Assembly (NCBI GenBank): GCA_947034895.1
Contig: OX344763.1
Span: forward strand, 27,465,025-27,529,024
DNA: 64,000 bases
Direction of reading: 5' to 3'
DNA from: Rhytidiadelphus loreus
Lineage: Eukaryota; Streptophyta; Bryopsida; Hypnales; Hylocomiaceae
How positions within the stretch are numbered: position 1 is the stretch's first letter; every line of letters begins with the position of its first letter. Shown in pieces: positions 46,877 through 58,480 of the stretch. A program made the translations under genes and the position numbers. Below the pieces are notes generated by a model that did not search any database, was not told the DNA's origin, and saw nothing but the letters and a program-made list of their open reading frames with translations.

Positions 46877-48231
46877 GAATGATTGATCCCGACATTCCCA
46901 AGGCCGTTTTTGAGCTTGTAGGAATTTGCTTTAAGGTAAACAAAAAGTCAGCATTTCATGAATTGTATCAATTTTCTTTCAATTGTGACTTCACAAATTT
47001 GAAGTAGACTTGCTAGAAATCACGTAGGAATAAAAATACCACAATATTCTTGTAGATGGAGAGATATTAATAATATTTGATCATAAAGGTTTTGAAATTG
47101 CAAAAATAATGTAAAGCCTTTCAATCCTCATTTCAAGTTTTATATCTAAAAATTTGACCTCTAATATATTATTAATTTAGCCCCGAAAGTTCCATGACTA
47201 TGGTTTTTCCAAAAATGCTCCAAAATTGCCATATCTAAAACAAGTAACAAAATAATTCTAGACCATAAACACTTCTAAATACATCTATCCGTAGCATCTT
47301 GTAGTATTTGAATTGAGAGGGTGTAGAAAAAATCTGTGAAGTTTCTACCGTGTGGACTGCAAGATATTATAAGCTTTTGAAGTGATAAAATTCAATTTTT
47401 AGACTTTGAGAAGAATAAGGCGGCTCCACTTCAATAGGTCACTTCAGTAGGTCACATTTGCATGAAAAAATGTCTAAAAAGGTGGTGCTCCTTTGTATTC
47501 ATTCTTCACGGCAAATTAGTTACATGTTTGAAAATTTTCACATCAACTTAAATAATTGTACAATATAGAGGAAGAAATAGTGAATAGAAAGAAATAGTAA
47601 ATTATTCAAAATACAAATATTTTAACAATTCAACTAATGGAATTGATAAAAGGCCAATTTGAATGGTTGAAATTTTTTAATAAACAATCTACATGCTATG
47701 AATTTTTTTAAATATTAAAAATTGAGTAAAATAAATATTGAAGATTCTATTTTAGAATACAAAATCTTTTAAACACCAACAAAAAATACATCCTTATGAA
47801 TTTTGATTCATTGATCACAATGGATTGATTCAAAGCTTTTCACATATATTAAAATCTAAAAAATCAATTTCAAAAATCGTTTTTGAAAAGAATGACTTCT
47901 TTAGTTGCTTAATTTGGTAAAGTTGAAAAACAAATTGAATATCATACAATAATTTTGCACCATGTAATCTAAAATTCTGAAAATTGTTGTGCCTTCAAGA
48001 TATATTCCTCATCTTCATGTTGTATGACAAATTAAAGGATAAAAATAAAAATTTCATTAATTTGTACTTGCCTAGAAAAAGTATATTACCAAAACTGCAA
48101 GGTTGATTTTCTAGGGATTTAAGGGCCTAATATGCCTAACTCAATGTAGATTTTATGGCTTAATTTCCTTATTTTAAAATAAATAAATAAATAAATAATA
48201 TTTATTTATTTATTTATCTTTTTTATCTTTT

Positions 48232-49163
48232 TTAACCCCTAAAGGACCATTGTCCCCTTGGGGGACAAAATGGATTTCGGGCAAGTTCCTATGATCTCAA
48301 TTTTCAGTGAATTTTTTTGAAACTTTCCCATAAGATAGGAAAACTTATGAGCTTCATGGGAATATAAATTTTATTTCAATTGGTGCCCGAGAGCAAAAGT
48401 TATGGCATCTTAAACAGAATTTACACGTCACCGGGCAGAAAAATAAATCTACAAAAATTTGAAATTAATTTTTTAATTTTTTTCTTCTTAAAGATCATAT
48501 TTTTGTCTACATGTGAAGCTTTGATTCATTCCATTTGGATTAGTAATGTGAAAGTTATGAACAATCTTGTTTTTCCGGCAATTTGAGCATCTTCTTGAAA
48601 AAATAACTTATAGGATTCAATTATGAATGCAATTTTCTTAATTTTTCAAAAGAAATTGTTTGACAAGGTTAAATTTTCTATTTAGAACAATCTCACCGTT
48701 GAGATTATTGTGTTTCAATCCCATTTTAGAGCTATTAAAGATTTAGTTTTTCTTTCAATCTTGGACCTACTTGTACTGAACAATTTTTTAAAGAATGAAA
48801 ATCAATCATGTTTTTTTTTAATTTTTTTTCTAGACTTTCAACTCAATTCTTCAACACAAAAAATTTTAAATTCAAGGTCCATGGTGTAATTTTTTTCCCC
48901 AAATGGCATTCAAAGTCATCTGAAATTGCAGGCTAGTGTTCAAAAAAACTTTCTTTTTTCAACTTTGAATGCTAATATCTTCCACTCTGTACGGTCAAAC
49001 TCCATGAAATTTTTACCACATGATACTAGACTAGTAAAGTACAAGATCCTACGGTTAGATTCTAAAAAAAGTATTTTTTTTTGTTTTTTTGGATGAATGC
49101 AGCAAAAATGGCAGTTTTGAGTAGTTTTCGACAGAAGAACGGCCCTGGTCCTTTAAGGGTTAA
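48232..49163. mobile_element. piggyBac-like MITE in K1, TTAA flanked
   Basis: Body 48,236-49,159 (924 bp) begins CCCCTAAAGGACCATTG and ends TGGTCCTTTAAGGG, inverted for about 14 bp with one mismatch, flanked on both sides by TTAA. Truncated relatives lie in K2 (to 53,557, reversed) and K3 (from 57,116), so an ancestor of the K family already held a copy. The first eight bases equal those of the 628-1,418 element. Open frames inside lack ATG starts. Confidence 0.7.
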
Positions 49164-49406
49164 AATTTAGTATATTTGAGGCTCATTTCTAAGGCCCTCA
49201 TTTCCTCAACACTACCAAAATAAACAAAATACAGTGTCACCTTTGAAGAAAATGTTGAATAGAAAATTTTTAATCAATTACTCTCATAATCAGGTTCCTG
49301 ATTCTAAAAATGGCTTCAAAAAGAATTTTTCAAAAATATTTTAAGATACTAAAATCAACAACTACGCTAGGTTGTATTTACCTTAGAAGTATTATAGAAG
49401 GTGAAC

Positions 49407-50265
49407 GCAAGAAACACTTGTACTATTTGTTGTGTTTTGTCACAATTTAGTTTTTGATTTGTTTTTTGGCCATAACTTTTGTGTTTTAGGTTTGAATGAA
49501 TGAAAATGTACAAGAAAGCTACTCATAACCATTATATACCTTATCTAACTTTTGAGGATTTTTCAAAAATAATTTATTATTTATAAACAGCCTTCATAAT
49601 TTCTCACAATGGATGATTTAGGGCTTTTTACCCAAATCTCATCACCAAAAAGTCTTCTCAAAAGGAAAACTTTTAGACATTTAAAAAAAAATACATATTT
49701 TATACAAATTAAAATGTTAGAAGTTGTACTTTCTTCATTGGAATTCTATATGTCCAAAATTCTAGTGAAGAAAATACAACTTTTGACATTTAATTTGTAT
49801 AAAATATGACTTTTTAAATATTTAAAATAGTTCATTTTGAGAAGACTTTTTGGTGATAAGATTTGACCAAAAAACTCACCAAAATAATGTTTCATACCTT
49901 TAGAAAAAAATGTAGAAAGAAGCTCTCTTTGTAGACTTCTACACACATAGAAATAAATGTTTTCAAAATTCCTTAAAATAGTAGCAATAAATCTACTAAA
50001 AAACCATTCTCTCCATATTTAAGCTCCAAATTTGTTTTTTTGGGCTCCAAATAGTACTGAAACCTCTAAATTACCAATTGTGAAAAATTATCAAGGCTGT
50101 TTAAAAATAGTAAATTATTTTTGAAAAATCTTCAAAATTTAATCAAGATATATAATGGTTATGAAAAACTTTCCTATAAATTTTGAGTCATTTAGAGCTA
50201 GAACACAAAAGTTATGGCAAGCGCAAATCAAAAACTAAGGTGTGAAAATACATTAAGTGTTTCTT
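49407..50265. repeat. Large imperfect hairpin
   Basis: Left arm 49,407-49,745 and right arm 49,755-50,265 are inverted (AAGAAACACTTG with its complement near 50,262; GCCATAACTTTTGTGTT near 50,210; ATCTCATCACCAAAAAGTCT with the complement near 49,855). The loop is only about 10 bp. The right arm has an extra 170-bp segment. A transcript would be a near-perfect source of small RNA. Beyond it GAGGGGTTAA (50,305-50,314) looks like a piggyBac-type end without a clear partner. Confidence 0.65.
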
Positions 50266-50784
50266 GTAATCACCCAAGACACCAAAATATGGTGCCTTGA
50301 GTAGTGAGGGGTTAATCACAAAATAAACATTACCATTTTATACAAAATTTGATAGTAGTAATTGGAACATTGTCGACATGATGAAAACTTATTTTAAACA
50401 CCCATACATCAAAATTATGAAATTGCATGATGTTCAACTTTTGAGATTACATTAAATACCTTGATGAGAGTATACTTGAAGAAATTACAATTTGAGCTCT
50501 AAATTCATAATTTTAGATCTAATTGAAAATTAGATAAAAAATTTAAGCATAAACAAAGTAATTTTTTATCTAATTGAAATAAATTACAATTTGAGCTCTA
50601 AATTCATAATTTTAGAAAAATTCTTAAACATTCCAAAAACATTCTAAAAACAATCTAGAAATAACCCCAAAACATTAGATGTGATTTACCTACTAGGAAG
50701 GGTTGTGAATTCCCAAGTGGAAAACCCCTAAAATTGGCTGAAACTGGCCGTTCGCGAGCTCTACTAACCTGGCTGAGAGACTGC

Positions 50785-50878
50785 CACGTTGTTTTTAAAA
50801 ATAAATAAATAAATAAAAACTTTGTTTTTCATTTTAAGAACTTTATTTATTTTTATTTTTTTAAAAACAAACAAAACT
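50785..50878. repeat. Short inverted repeat of TTTTTAAAAATAAATAAATA type
   Basis: Two arms of about 35 bp, the left GTTTTTAAAAATAAATAAAT and the right mirrored ATTTATTTTTATTTTTTTAA, with a small loop. Adjacent to G/C-rich sequence unlike the rest of K1 (50,880-50,965). Confidence 0.5.
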
Positions 50879-50954
50879 GGCATCCGCGTTCGATAGGGCC
50901 CCGAGGGAACGGAGCTGGGAACAACCCTAAAACGGCCCTCCAGCCCCCCCCCTC

Positions 50955-51425
50955 CGATCCCATCTAATGCAATCCAAAAACAATCCAAAAACAATCCAAA
51001 TACAACCCAAAAACAATCCAAACACAACCCTAAAACAACCCAAAAACAATCCAAAATGAAGATTTCAACTTTGCTTTGAAGACTTATATTTAAAAGCAAT
51101 TATGGGCCTTTCATACATTGAAAACTTTGATACAATCAAATTATTTGAATCAAAGTTGAATTACATTATGAATTTAATTAGATCGTCAATGGAATTCAAA
51201 ATCTAATTGAAAATAAAATACAATTTGAACTTTAAATTCATAATTTCTTAAAAATTCTTAAAAATTCCGGAAACAATCCAAAAACATTCCAAAAACATTC
51301 CAAAAACAATCCAAAAACAACGCCCCAAACAACCCCCCAAACAACCCCCAAACAACTCCAAAACAACCCCCCAAACAATTCCAAACAACCCCAAAACAAT
51401 CCCCAAAACAACCCAAAAACATTCA
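50955..51425 (-). repeat. C-rich minisatellites at the K1 B end
   Basis: Two arrays (about 50,955-51,058 and 51,285-51,425) of AACAATCCAAAA and AACCCCCCAAAC units, the complement of the TTGTTTGGGG arrays in K3 and K4. Minus-strand open frames of repeated Gly-Leu-Phe-Trp character are products of the array. Confidence 0.85.
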
Positions 51426-51628
51426 ACAAAAATTTGTTGATTTGGTCATTGCACTATTGAAATGAACAAAAATTTGTTAAACCATTTTGTTAACTTGTAC
51501 TCAAATCAACAAAAATTTGTTAACCATTGTGTTAGCTTGGGCTCAAATCAACAAAAAATGTAAAAACGGTCATTGCAGTACCCAAATCAACGATTTTCTA
51601 TTGATTTGGACATAATTTTCTACTAGTG

Positions 51629-51801
51629 ATGTTTGGCCACTCCTCTGTTACTATTGACGCATCTTTTTGTCCAGATATACCCTAAACCACTCAAAGTTTT
51701 TGTATTTTCAGCCACAAACTCTCTAGTTGTAGAAGACCAATTAAACTTGACCCACATAGAACATGTTGCCGGTCACTTGGTAGGACCACATGGGAGTGCA
51801 G
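51629..51801 (+). other. Coding-like fragment between K1 and the next MITE
   Basis: A stop-free frame through this short interval includes NLTHIEHVAGHLVGPHGSA. With the palindromic MITE and K2 removed it continues into 55,283-55,370 (KYSTTGLPNACYTTGRYPIL) before a TAA. This suggests one older coding sequence split by transposons. Family unknown; it is not obviously part of the piggyBac protein. Confidence 0.3.
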
Positions 51802-52146
51802 CACTAGTAGAAAATCTGAAATTCACTAGTAGAAAATTCAGCGTCCAACTTCACAAAAAAGTGTTGATTTGGACAAAATAGTTAGTGTTGATTTGGACGT
51901 GCTGATTTGGACAAAAATCAACAAGTTTTTGTTGATTTGGACAAAATTCCAACTAAAACTTGTTGATTTGGACATAATTTTCAACAAAAATTTGTTGATT
52001 TAAAAAAAATTAATTAATTTTAAGAAGAAAAAAAAAAAAAAAAATTGCCACCCAGGTAGCACAGCCCTGCGGGCAACGCCGAGGTGGCACCACCACACAC
52101 GCACCACGCAGACAATGCCTAGGTGGCACCCCATGCAGGTGGGGTG

Positions 52147-52206
52147 CAATGGGGTTTGAACCTTGCACCCCTTAGCTAAGGGTGCAAGGTCTTATCCATT
52201 GCACCA
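52147..52206 (-). ncRNA. tRNA-like cassette in K2
   Basis: Minus strand TGGTGCAATGGATAAGAC, then paired TGCACCC...GGGTGCA, then GGTTCAAACCCC (B-box like), with a run of about 20 T 100 bp further (52,023-52,043) as possible terminator. Same cassette as K3 and K5. Confidence 0.5.
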
Positions 52207-52269
52207 TGTGTATGACTACATGTACATGGAGGGAAAAAAATAGTTATTTATTTCGATTTTCAATTTTTG

Positions 52270-52650
52270 GTCATTTTTTGTTCAATTCAGCAGACTTTGG
52301 AGTCTGTTTTTGCATAGTATAGTATTTGTTTTCAAAAAACTTCAAACTAGTAAAAGTTGGAAGATTAAGTAAAATTTCATCTCCTAAAATCCGTTAGTGA
52401 TTTTGAGTCTTCAATAAAGAGTTATGGGCAAAATTCAGAGAGAGTGTTTGTAAATATCAAAAAGAAATTTCTTTCCAAACCCTCTCTGAATTTTGTTAAT
52501 AACTTTTAATTGGAGACTTGAAATCACAAACTAATTGTTGGGGATGAAATTTAACTTGATTCTCCAACTTTTACTAGTTTGAAGTTTTTTGAAAAAAAAT
52601 ACAGTACTATGCAAAAACAGATTCCAAAGTCTGCTGAATTGAAAAAAGAC
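52270..52650. mobile_element. Foldback element, copy 3
   Basis: TTCAATTCAGCAGACTTTGG at the left is mirrored by CCAAAGTCTGCTGAATTGAA at the right, an essentially perfect 20-bp inverted end. The arms continue to pair through GCATAGTA/TACTATGC and the central GTTATGGGC/GTTAATAAC region. Fixed part of the K2/K3 structure. Confidence 0.7.
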
Positions 52651-54654
52651 TGAATTGTGAATTAAGTAGTTAATAGAAAATATTCCTAATTATTGCTTAT
52701 ACAATGACAAACTTGGTGGTTTAATAATTTTTCACATGAAATTTTAGTGTTAAGAACTTCAATTCAATTCAAGATATTTTAAATATTTGGCAAACATTTT
52801 ACTAGGAGGTGGTTTGGACACAATTCATATTCAAGTTTTTTGTAATGTAGAACATACAATTTGAATAGCTCTAAATTAGAATTTGGAAATTGCTCATCTA
52901 GAATTTAAATATTTAAAAAATTTTGTGTTCAAAAATTGTGTTGAAAGTTTAGAATTAAATTTCATTTTTTTTAAAACACGCTTGATTTTCATTTTTTTTT
53001 TAATTATTAAGTAGAAGCAAGTTCAAGATTGAAAGAAAAACTAAAGCGTTAATAGCTCTAAAATGGAATTGAAATACAATAATGTCAACGGTGAGATTGT
53101 TCTAAATAGAAAATTTAAAGTTGTTAAACATTTTTTTTTGAAAAATGGTGAGAATTGCATCCAAAATTGCATCCAATAAGTTATTTTTTTAAGAAGATGC
53201 TCAAATTGCCCCCAAAACAAGATTGTTTGTAACTTTCACAGTACTAATCAAATGGAATGAATAAAAGCTTCACATGTAGACAAAAATATGATTTTCAAGA
53301 AGGAAAAAATTAAAAAATTAATTTAAAATTTTTGTGAATTTCTTTTTTTTGCCTAGTACCGTAAAATTTATGGTTAAGATGCCATAATTTTTGCTCCCGA
53401 GCACCAATTGAAATTAAATTTATATTACCACGAAGCTAATAAGTTTTTCTATCTTATGAGGAAGTTTCAAAAAGTTTAACTAAAAATTTAGATCATACAA
53501 ACTTGTCCGAAATCCATTTTGTCCACCGAGGGGACAATGGTCCTTTAGGGGTCAGAAAAATTTAAATTTAAATTTAAACCTCTAAAGAACAAAGTAGAAT
53601 TTCTTGACAATATTTCTAGTGTTTTTGTTTTTGTATTTAGAAATTGAATTCCCTTTTCTTTCCTTTAAAATTTTTACACAACATGTGGTGAAGGGATAGT
53701 TTGAAGGACTCACAATTTTTATAACTTTTGATTACATCATGAGAAAGTTATTGTATGATGTATAGATTTTCTAGATATATATGCATGTTAGCCAAGTAGA
53801 TTTGAATGTATTTTTTAAATAAATAGGAATTTCAAATTGGTTTTCTAAAATATTAATCATGTGAGAATTTTTGGATTGTTCTATATAGATTAGGGAGGTG
53901 AAACTCATGAAGAATTTCAATTTCCAATTTAAAGTAGAATTTCTACTCTACAGTAAATTTTAAGTTTCTTTATTGAATGCAATTTCAAATATATATTTTT
54001 TAATTTCAAAAATAGGATGCAAATTATTGACTACAACATGTACATTAGTACATTACAACCATTAGGTTTGAAATCTTTAGTTTCATTACTAGAATTCTTT
54101 TCATTGAATGTTGTAAATCAATCTCTATTTATATCCACTTATTATTTTCTCCAAGCATGAATATAAAATATTTTTTGTTGCAATTTTTAATATAGATTCT
54201 CTAACATATTTTTTTAGCATATGATGGAAAATTGTAAATTGTAGAATAGATATATACCTTAATTTTTTGGATAAAATTTTAGAAAAATAAAATTTAATCA
54301 TTTGGGATGAATGAAACACTATTTTTTTAAATCCAAGCATCATGATGTTGCAATTGGTGAAGTTTTTTATTTTACAATTTCAAGAGGGAAAAATAGGTCA
54401 AAATAAGTACAATTAAATATATTGAAAAAATAAACATAAATGAAGATTTCAGCCTTGCTTTGAAGACTAATATTTAGAAGCAATTATGGGCCTTTCATAT
54501 GTTGAAAACCTTGATACAATCAAAGTTGAATTACAATATGAATTTAATTAGAACTTCAATCAACTTCAAAATATAATTGAAAATGAAATACAATTTGAAC
54601 TCTAAATTAATAATTTTTGAAAAATTCTTAAAGATTTCAAAAACATTCTAGAAA

Positions 54655-54930
54655 CAATCCAAAAACAACCCCAAAACAACCCTTAGAAAATCCAAATCCT
54701 TCCCCCCCCCTCCAAACCTCCCCAAATCATCCCAAAAATAACTCCAAAATCAACCTCAAAACACCCCCCCAAATCAACCCCCAAATCAACCCCAAACAAC
54801 CCCAAACAATCCCCAAACAACCCCTAAACAACCTCCAAATCAACCCCCCAAACAACCCCAAAACAACACCCAAAACAACCCCAAAACAACCCTAAAACAA
54901 CCCCAAAACAACCCCAAAATAACCTAAAGC
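54655..54930 (-). repeat. C-rich minisatellite at the K2 B end
   Basis: Units of AACAACCCC, AAATCAACCCC and variants over about 275 bp, complement of the G-rich arrays in K3 and K4. G runs on the minus strand make quadruplex formation plausible. Confidence 0.9.
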
Positions 54931-55282
54931 ATTGAACAAAAACATGTTGATTTGGTTGTTGTACTATTCACCTGAATAAAAATTTGTTAAACCATTTTGT
55001 TAACTTCTGCTCAAATCAACAAAAATTTGTTAACCATTGTGTTAGCTTGGGCTCAAATCAACACAAAAATGTTAAAACGGTCAATGCAGTACTCAAATCA
55101 ACAAGTTTTTGATGATTTTCTGTTGATTTGGACATAATTTTCTACTAGTGATTTCTGTCATTTTGGACCGCGTTGTTTTGGACAAAATCTAACAGAAATC
55201 TGTTGCTTTCAACAGATTTCTGTTAGATTTTGTCCAAAACAACGTGTCCAAAATGACAGAAATTTCAGATTTTCTACTAGTG

Positions 55283-55491
55283 CTGGAAAATATAGCACTA
55301 CTGGATTGCCCAATGCATGCTATACCACTGGGCGGTACCCCATACTCTTCACCACAGGTTTGTCATTCTAACCATTTGACCTAATAACATTCAAGTACAT
55401 GAATTTCCATGGCCAAAATGTATATACCATGATTGAAATCAAAGGATCAGGTACAGGGCGTGCACATTCACGTGAAGTTTCACTGTCACTT
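55283..55491 (+). other. Interval between the K2/MITE nest and K3
   Basis: About 210 bp, initially stop-free in the frame that continues from 51,801. It contains no terminal repeats and is probably part of the sequence into which K1-K3 inserted. Confidence 0.3.
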
Positions 55492-55708
55492 CACTAGTAG
55501 AAAATTATGTCCAAATCAACAGAAAATCATCAAAAACTTGTTGATTTGGGTACTGCAATGACTGTTTTTACATTTTTTTGTTGATTTGAGCCCAAGCTAA
55601 CACAATGGTTAACAAATTTTTGTTGATTTGAGCAGAAGTTAACAAAATGGTTTAACAAATTTTTGTTCATGTGAATAGTGCAACGACCAAATCAACATGT
55701 TTTTGTTC

Positions 55709-56060
55709 AATGTTTTAGGGTTGTTTTAGGGTTGTTTTGGGGTTGTTTTGGGGTTGTTTGGAGGGTTGTTTTGGGGGTTGTTTTGGAGTTGTTTGGGGGT
55801 TGTTTGGGGGGTTATTTTAAGGTTGTTTTAGGGTTGTTTGGGGGGTTGTTTGGGGGGTTGTTTGGGGGGTTATTTGGAGGTTGTTTTAGGGTTGTTTGGA
55901 GGTTGTTTGGAGGGTTATTTTGGGATTGTTTTGGCGTTGATTTGGGGGTTATTTGGGGTTTGTTTGGGGGTTTGTTTTGGAGTTGTTTGGAGTTTGTTTG
56001 GGGTTTGTTTGGGATTGTTTTGGGGTTTGTTTTGGGGTTTGTTTTGGAATGCTTTTGAGA
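55709..56060 (+). repeat. G-rich minisatellite at the K3 B end
   Basis: Units of TTGTTTTGGGG and TTGTTTGGGGGG with many tracts of four or more G separated by six-base TTGTTT loops, a good quadruplex candidate. Open frames of repeated Gly-Val-Val-Leu-Gly-Leu-Phe are products of the array. Confidence 0.9.
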
Positions 56061-57964
56061 TTGTTTCTAGAATTTTTAAGAATTTTTCAAGAATTATGAA
56101 TTTAGAGTTCAAATTGTATTTTTTTTTCAATTAGATTTTGAATTCCGTTGAAGATCTAATTACATTCATAATGTAATTCAACTTTGATTCAAAGAATTTG
56201 ATTGTATCAAAGTTTTCAACATATTAAAGGCCCATAATTGCTTTTAAATATAAGTCTTCATTTATATTTATTTTTTCAACAAATTTAACTAGATGATCTA
56301 GCTTGTACTTATTTTGACCTATTATTCCTTCCTGAAATTGTAAAGTAAAGAACTTCACCAATTGCAACATCATGATACTTGGATTTTAAAAAAATAGTGT
56401 TTCATTCAGCCCAAATGATTAAATTTCATTTTTCCAAAATTTTATCCGAAAAATTAAGGTATATATCAATTCTACAAATTGCAATTTTCCATCATATGCT
56501 GGAAAAAAATGTTAGAGAATCTATATTAGAAGTTGAAACAATAAATATTTTAAATTCATGCTTGGAAAAAATAATAAGTGAATAGAAATTGAGATTGATT
56601 TACAACATTCAATGAAAAGAATTCTAGTTATAAAACTAAAGATTTCCAAACCTAATGGTTACAATGTACTAATGTACATGTTGTAATCAACAATTTGCAT
56701 CTTATTTTTAAATTTTTTGGGAAAATATTTGAAATTGCATTCAATCAAAAAATTTGAGTGTAGAAATTCCACTTTAAATTGGAAATTGAAATTCTTCATG
56801 AGTTTCACCTCCCTAATCTATATAGAACAATTTGAAACTTCTCACAAAATTAATTTTTTGTAAAACCAATTTCACATTCCTATTTAATTGAAAAATACAT
56901 TCAAATCTACTTGATTTACATGCATACATAATATAATCAAAGGTTATAAAAATTGTGAGTCCTTCAAACTATCCCTTCACCACATGTTCTGTAAAATTTA
57001 AAGGAAAAAAAAGGGAATCCAATTTCTAAATACATGACCAAAAACACTAGCTATATTGTCAAAAAAAGTCTACTTTGTTCTTTAGGGGTCTAAATTTTAA
57101 TTTTAATTTTTGTAACCCCTAAAGGACCATTGTCCTCTTGAGGGACAAAATAGATTTTGGGCAAGTTTGTATGATTAAAATTTTAAATAAAACTTTTTGA
57201 AACTTTCTCATACGATAGAAAAACTCATTAGCTTCATGGGAATATAAATTTTATTTCAATTGGTGCCCGAGAGCAAAAGTTATGGCATCTTAAACATAAT
57301 TTTCACATCAATGGGCAAAAGAAAAAATCTACAAAAACCTAAAATTAATTTTTTAATTTTGTTCTTCTTGAAGATCATATTTTTGTCTACATGCGAAGCT
57401 TTGAGTCATTCCATTTGGATTAGTAATGTGAAAGTTACAAACAATCTTGTTTTTTGGGCTATTTGAGCATCTTTTTTCAAAAAAAAACTTATAGGATTCA
57501 ATTTTGAATGCAATTTTCACAATTTTTCAAAAGAAATTGTTTAACAAGGTTAAATTTTCTATTTATAACAATCTCATGGTTGACATTATTGTGTTTCAAC
57601 CCCATTTTAGACCTACTTCTACTTCATATTTTAAAAAAAATTGAAAATCAAGTGTTTTTTATATTTTATTTTTTTATTCTAGTTTTTCAATATAATTCCT
57701 CAACATAAAAAAATTTAAAATATTTAAATTGTAGATGAAGAATTTTCAAATTCTAATTTAGATGTATTCAAATTGTATGTTCTACATTACAAAAAAATTG
57801 AATATAAATTGTCTAAATCATCTCCTAATAAAATGTATGCCAAATATTCATAATATCTTAAATTGGATTCAATTTCTTGTCACAAAATTTTCATGTGGAA
57901 ATGTTTAAACCACAAAGTTTGACATTCTATGTGCAATAGGAATATTTTCTATTAACTTTGTAAT

Positions 57965-58345
57965 TCACAATTCAGTCTTTTTCAATTCAGCAGACTTTGG
58001 AGGCTGTTTTCGCATAGTACAGTCCATTTTTTCAAAAAACGTCAAACTAATAAAAGTTGGGAAATCAAGTTAAATTTTACCTCCAACAATCCGTTTGTGA
58101 TTTCAAGTCTCCAACTAAAATTTATGAAACAAATTCAGAGAGGGCTTGGAATGAAAGTTTTTTTTTTACATTTGTAAACACTGTCTCTGAATTTTGCTCA
58201 TAACTTTCAATTGGAGACTCCAAATCAGAAACGTATTGTTGGAGATGAAACTTAACTTGATTTTACAACTTTTATAAGTTTAGGGTTTTTTTAAAAAGGT
58301 ATTATACTATGAGAAAACAACCTCCAAAGTTGACTGATTTGACAT
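57965..58345. mobile_element. Foldback element, copy 4
   Basis: TTCAATTCAGCAGACTTTGG at about 57,980 is mirrored imperfectly by CCTCCAAAGTTGACTGATTT at the right. Same interior as copy 3, in the corresponding place of K3. Confidence 0.65.
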
Positions 58346-58417
58346 AACAAGTGATAAAGATTGAAAGTTAGAAATAAATAACTTTTTTTTCACATTTGAA
58401 ACATACACAAGTGTATA

Positions 58418-58480
58418 TGGTGCAATGGATAGAGCCTTGCACCCCTAGCCAAGGGGTGCAAGGTTCAAACCCCATTGCCC
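58418..58480 (+). ncRNA. tRNA-like cassette in K3
   Basis: TGGTGCAATGGATAGAGCC, then TTGCACCCC paired with GGGGTGCAA, then GGTTCAAACCCC, reading towards the A terminus as in K1, K2 and K5. A-rich sequence follows. Confidence 0.5.

Larger units (their letters stand above)
46000..51628 (+). mobile_element. CACTA-type element K1 (A to B)
   Basis: Begins CACTACTAGAAAATA and ends ATTTTCTACTAGTG, with GTTGATTTGGAC-type subterminal repeats at both ends. The A end carries a tRNA-like cassette and foldback copy 2. The middle carries a piggyBac-like MITE and a large hairpin. The B end has C-rich AACCCC arrays and the AACAAAATGGTTTAACAAAT-type block seen in K2, K3 and K4. Flanking triplets (AAA, ATG) do not match, so it is old or composite. 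No transposase frame, hence non-autonomous. Confidence 0.6.
51824..55150 (+). mobile_element. CACTA-type element K2 (A to B), full length
   Basis: 3,327 bp, from CACTAGTAGAAAATTCAGCG to ATTTTCTACTAGTG, with an exact 3-bp duplication ATT (51,821-51,823 and 55,151-55,153). End A: TGTTGATTTGGAC repeats, poly-A/T tract, tRNA-like cassette, foldback copy 3. End B: C-rich array 54,655-54,930 and the conserved terminal block. No transposase; the internal short frame at 54,125-54,343 (minus) is shared with K3 and K4 but has no clear function. Confidence 0.8.
51802..55282. mobile_element. Palindromic CACTA-type MITE, split by K2
   Basis: The outer ends CACTAGTAGAAAATCTGAAA (51,802) and its complement ending at 55,282 belong to a palindrome of about 150 bp. 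Its remainder (55,154-55,282) folds through GACAAAATCTAACAGAAATC and its mirror. K2 sits inside at 51,824-55,150. A sister copy without insertion is at 60,878-61,019. Confidence 0.75.

Noticed and set aside
48380..48586. 68-codon frame conserved between the piggyBac-like MITE and K3 (57,260-57,466)
   Set aside because: It starts at TTG without an ATG, and the third relative in K2 is broken. The similarity reflects shared DNA.
50296..50316. GAGGGGTTAA as right end of a third piggyBac-like element
   Set aside because: No matching left end with CCCCTCACT was found; the candidate TTAA at 49,160 belongs to another element.
55678..56134. Gly/Leu/Phe/Val repeat protein frames (also at 51,238-51,429 and 62,475-63,004)
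   Set aside because: They only read the TTGTTTGGGG minisatellites; the repeats are not conserved as protein.
13024..58480. Functional tRNA genes
   Set aside because: The tRNA-like modules lack a matching acceptor stem, and three of them have an overlong anticodon arm.
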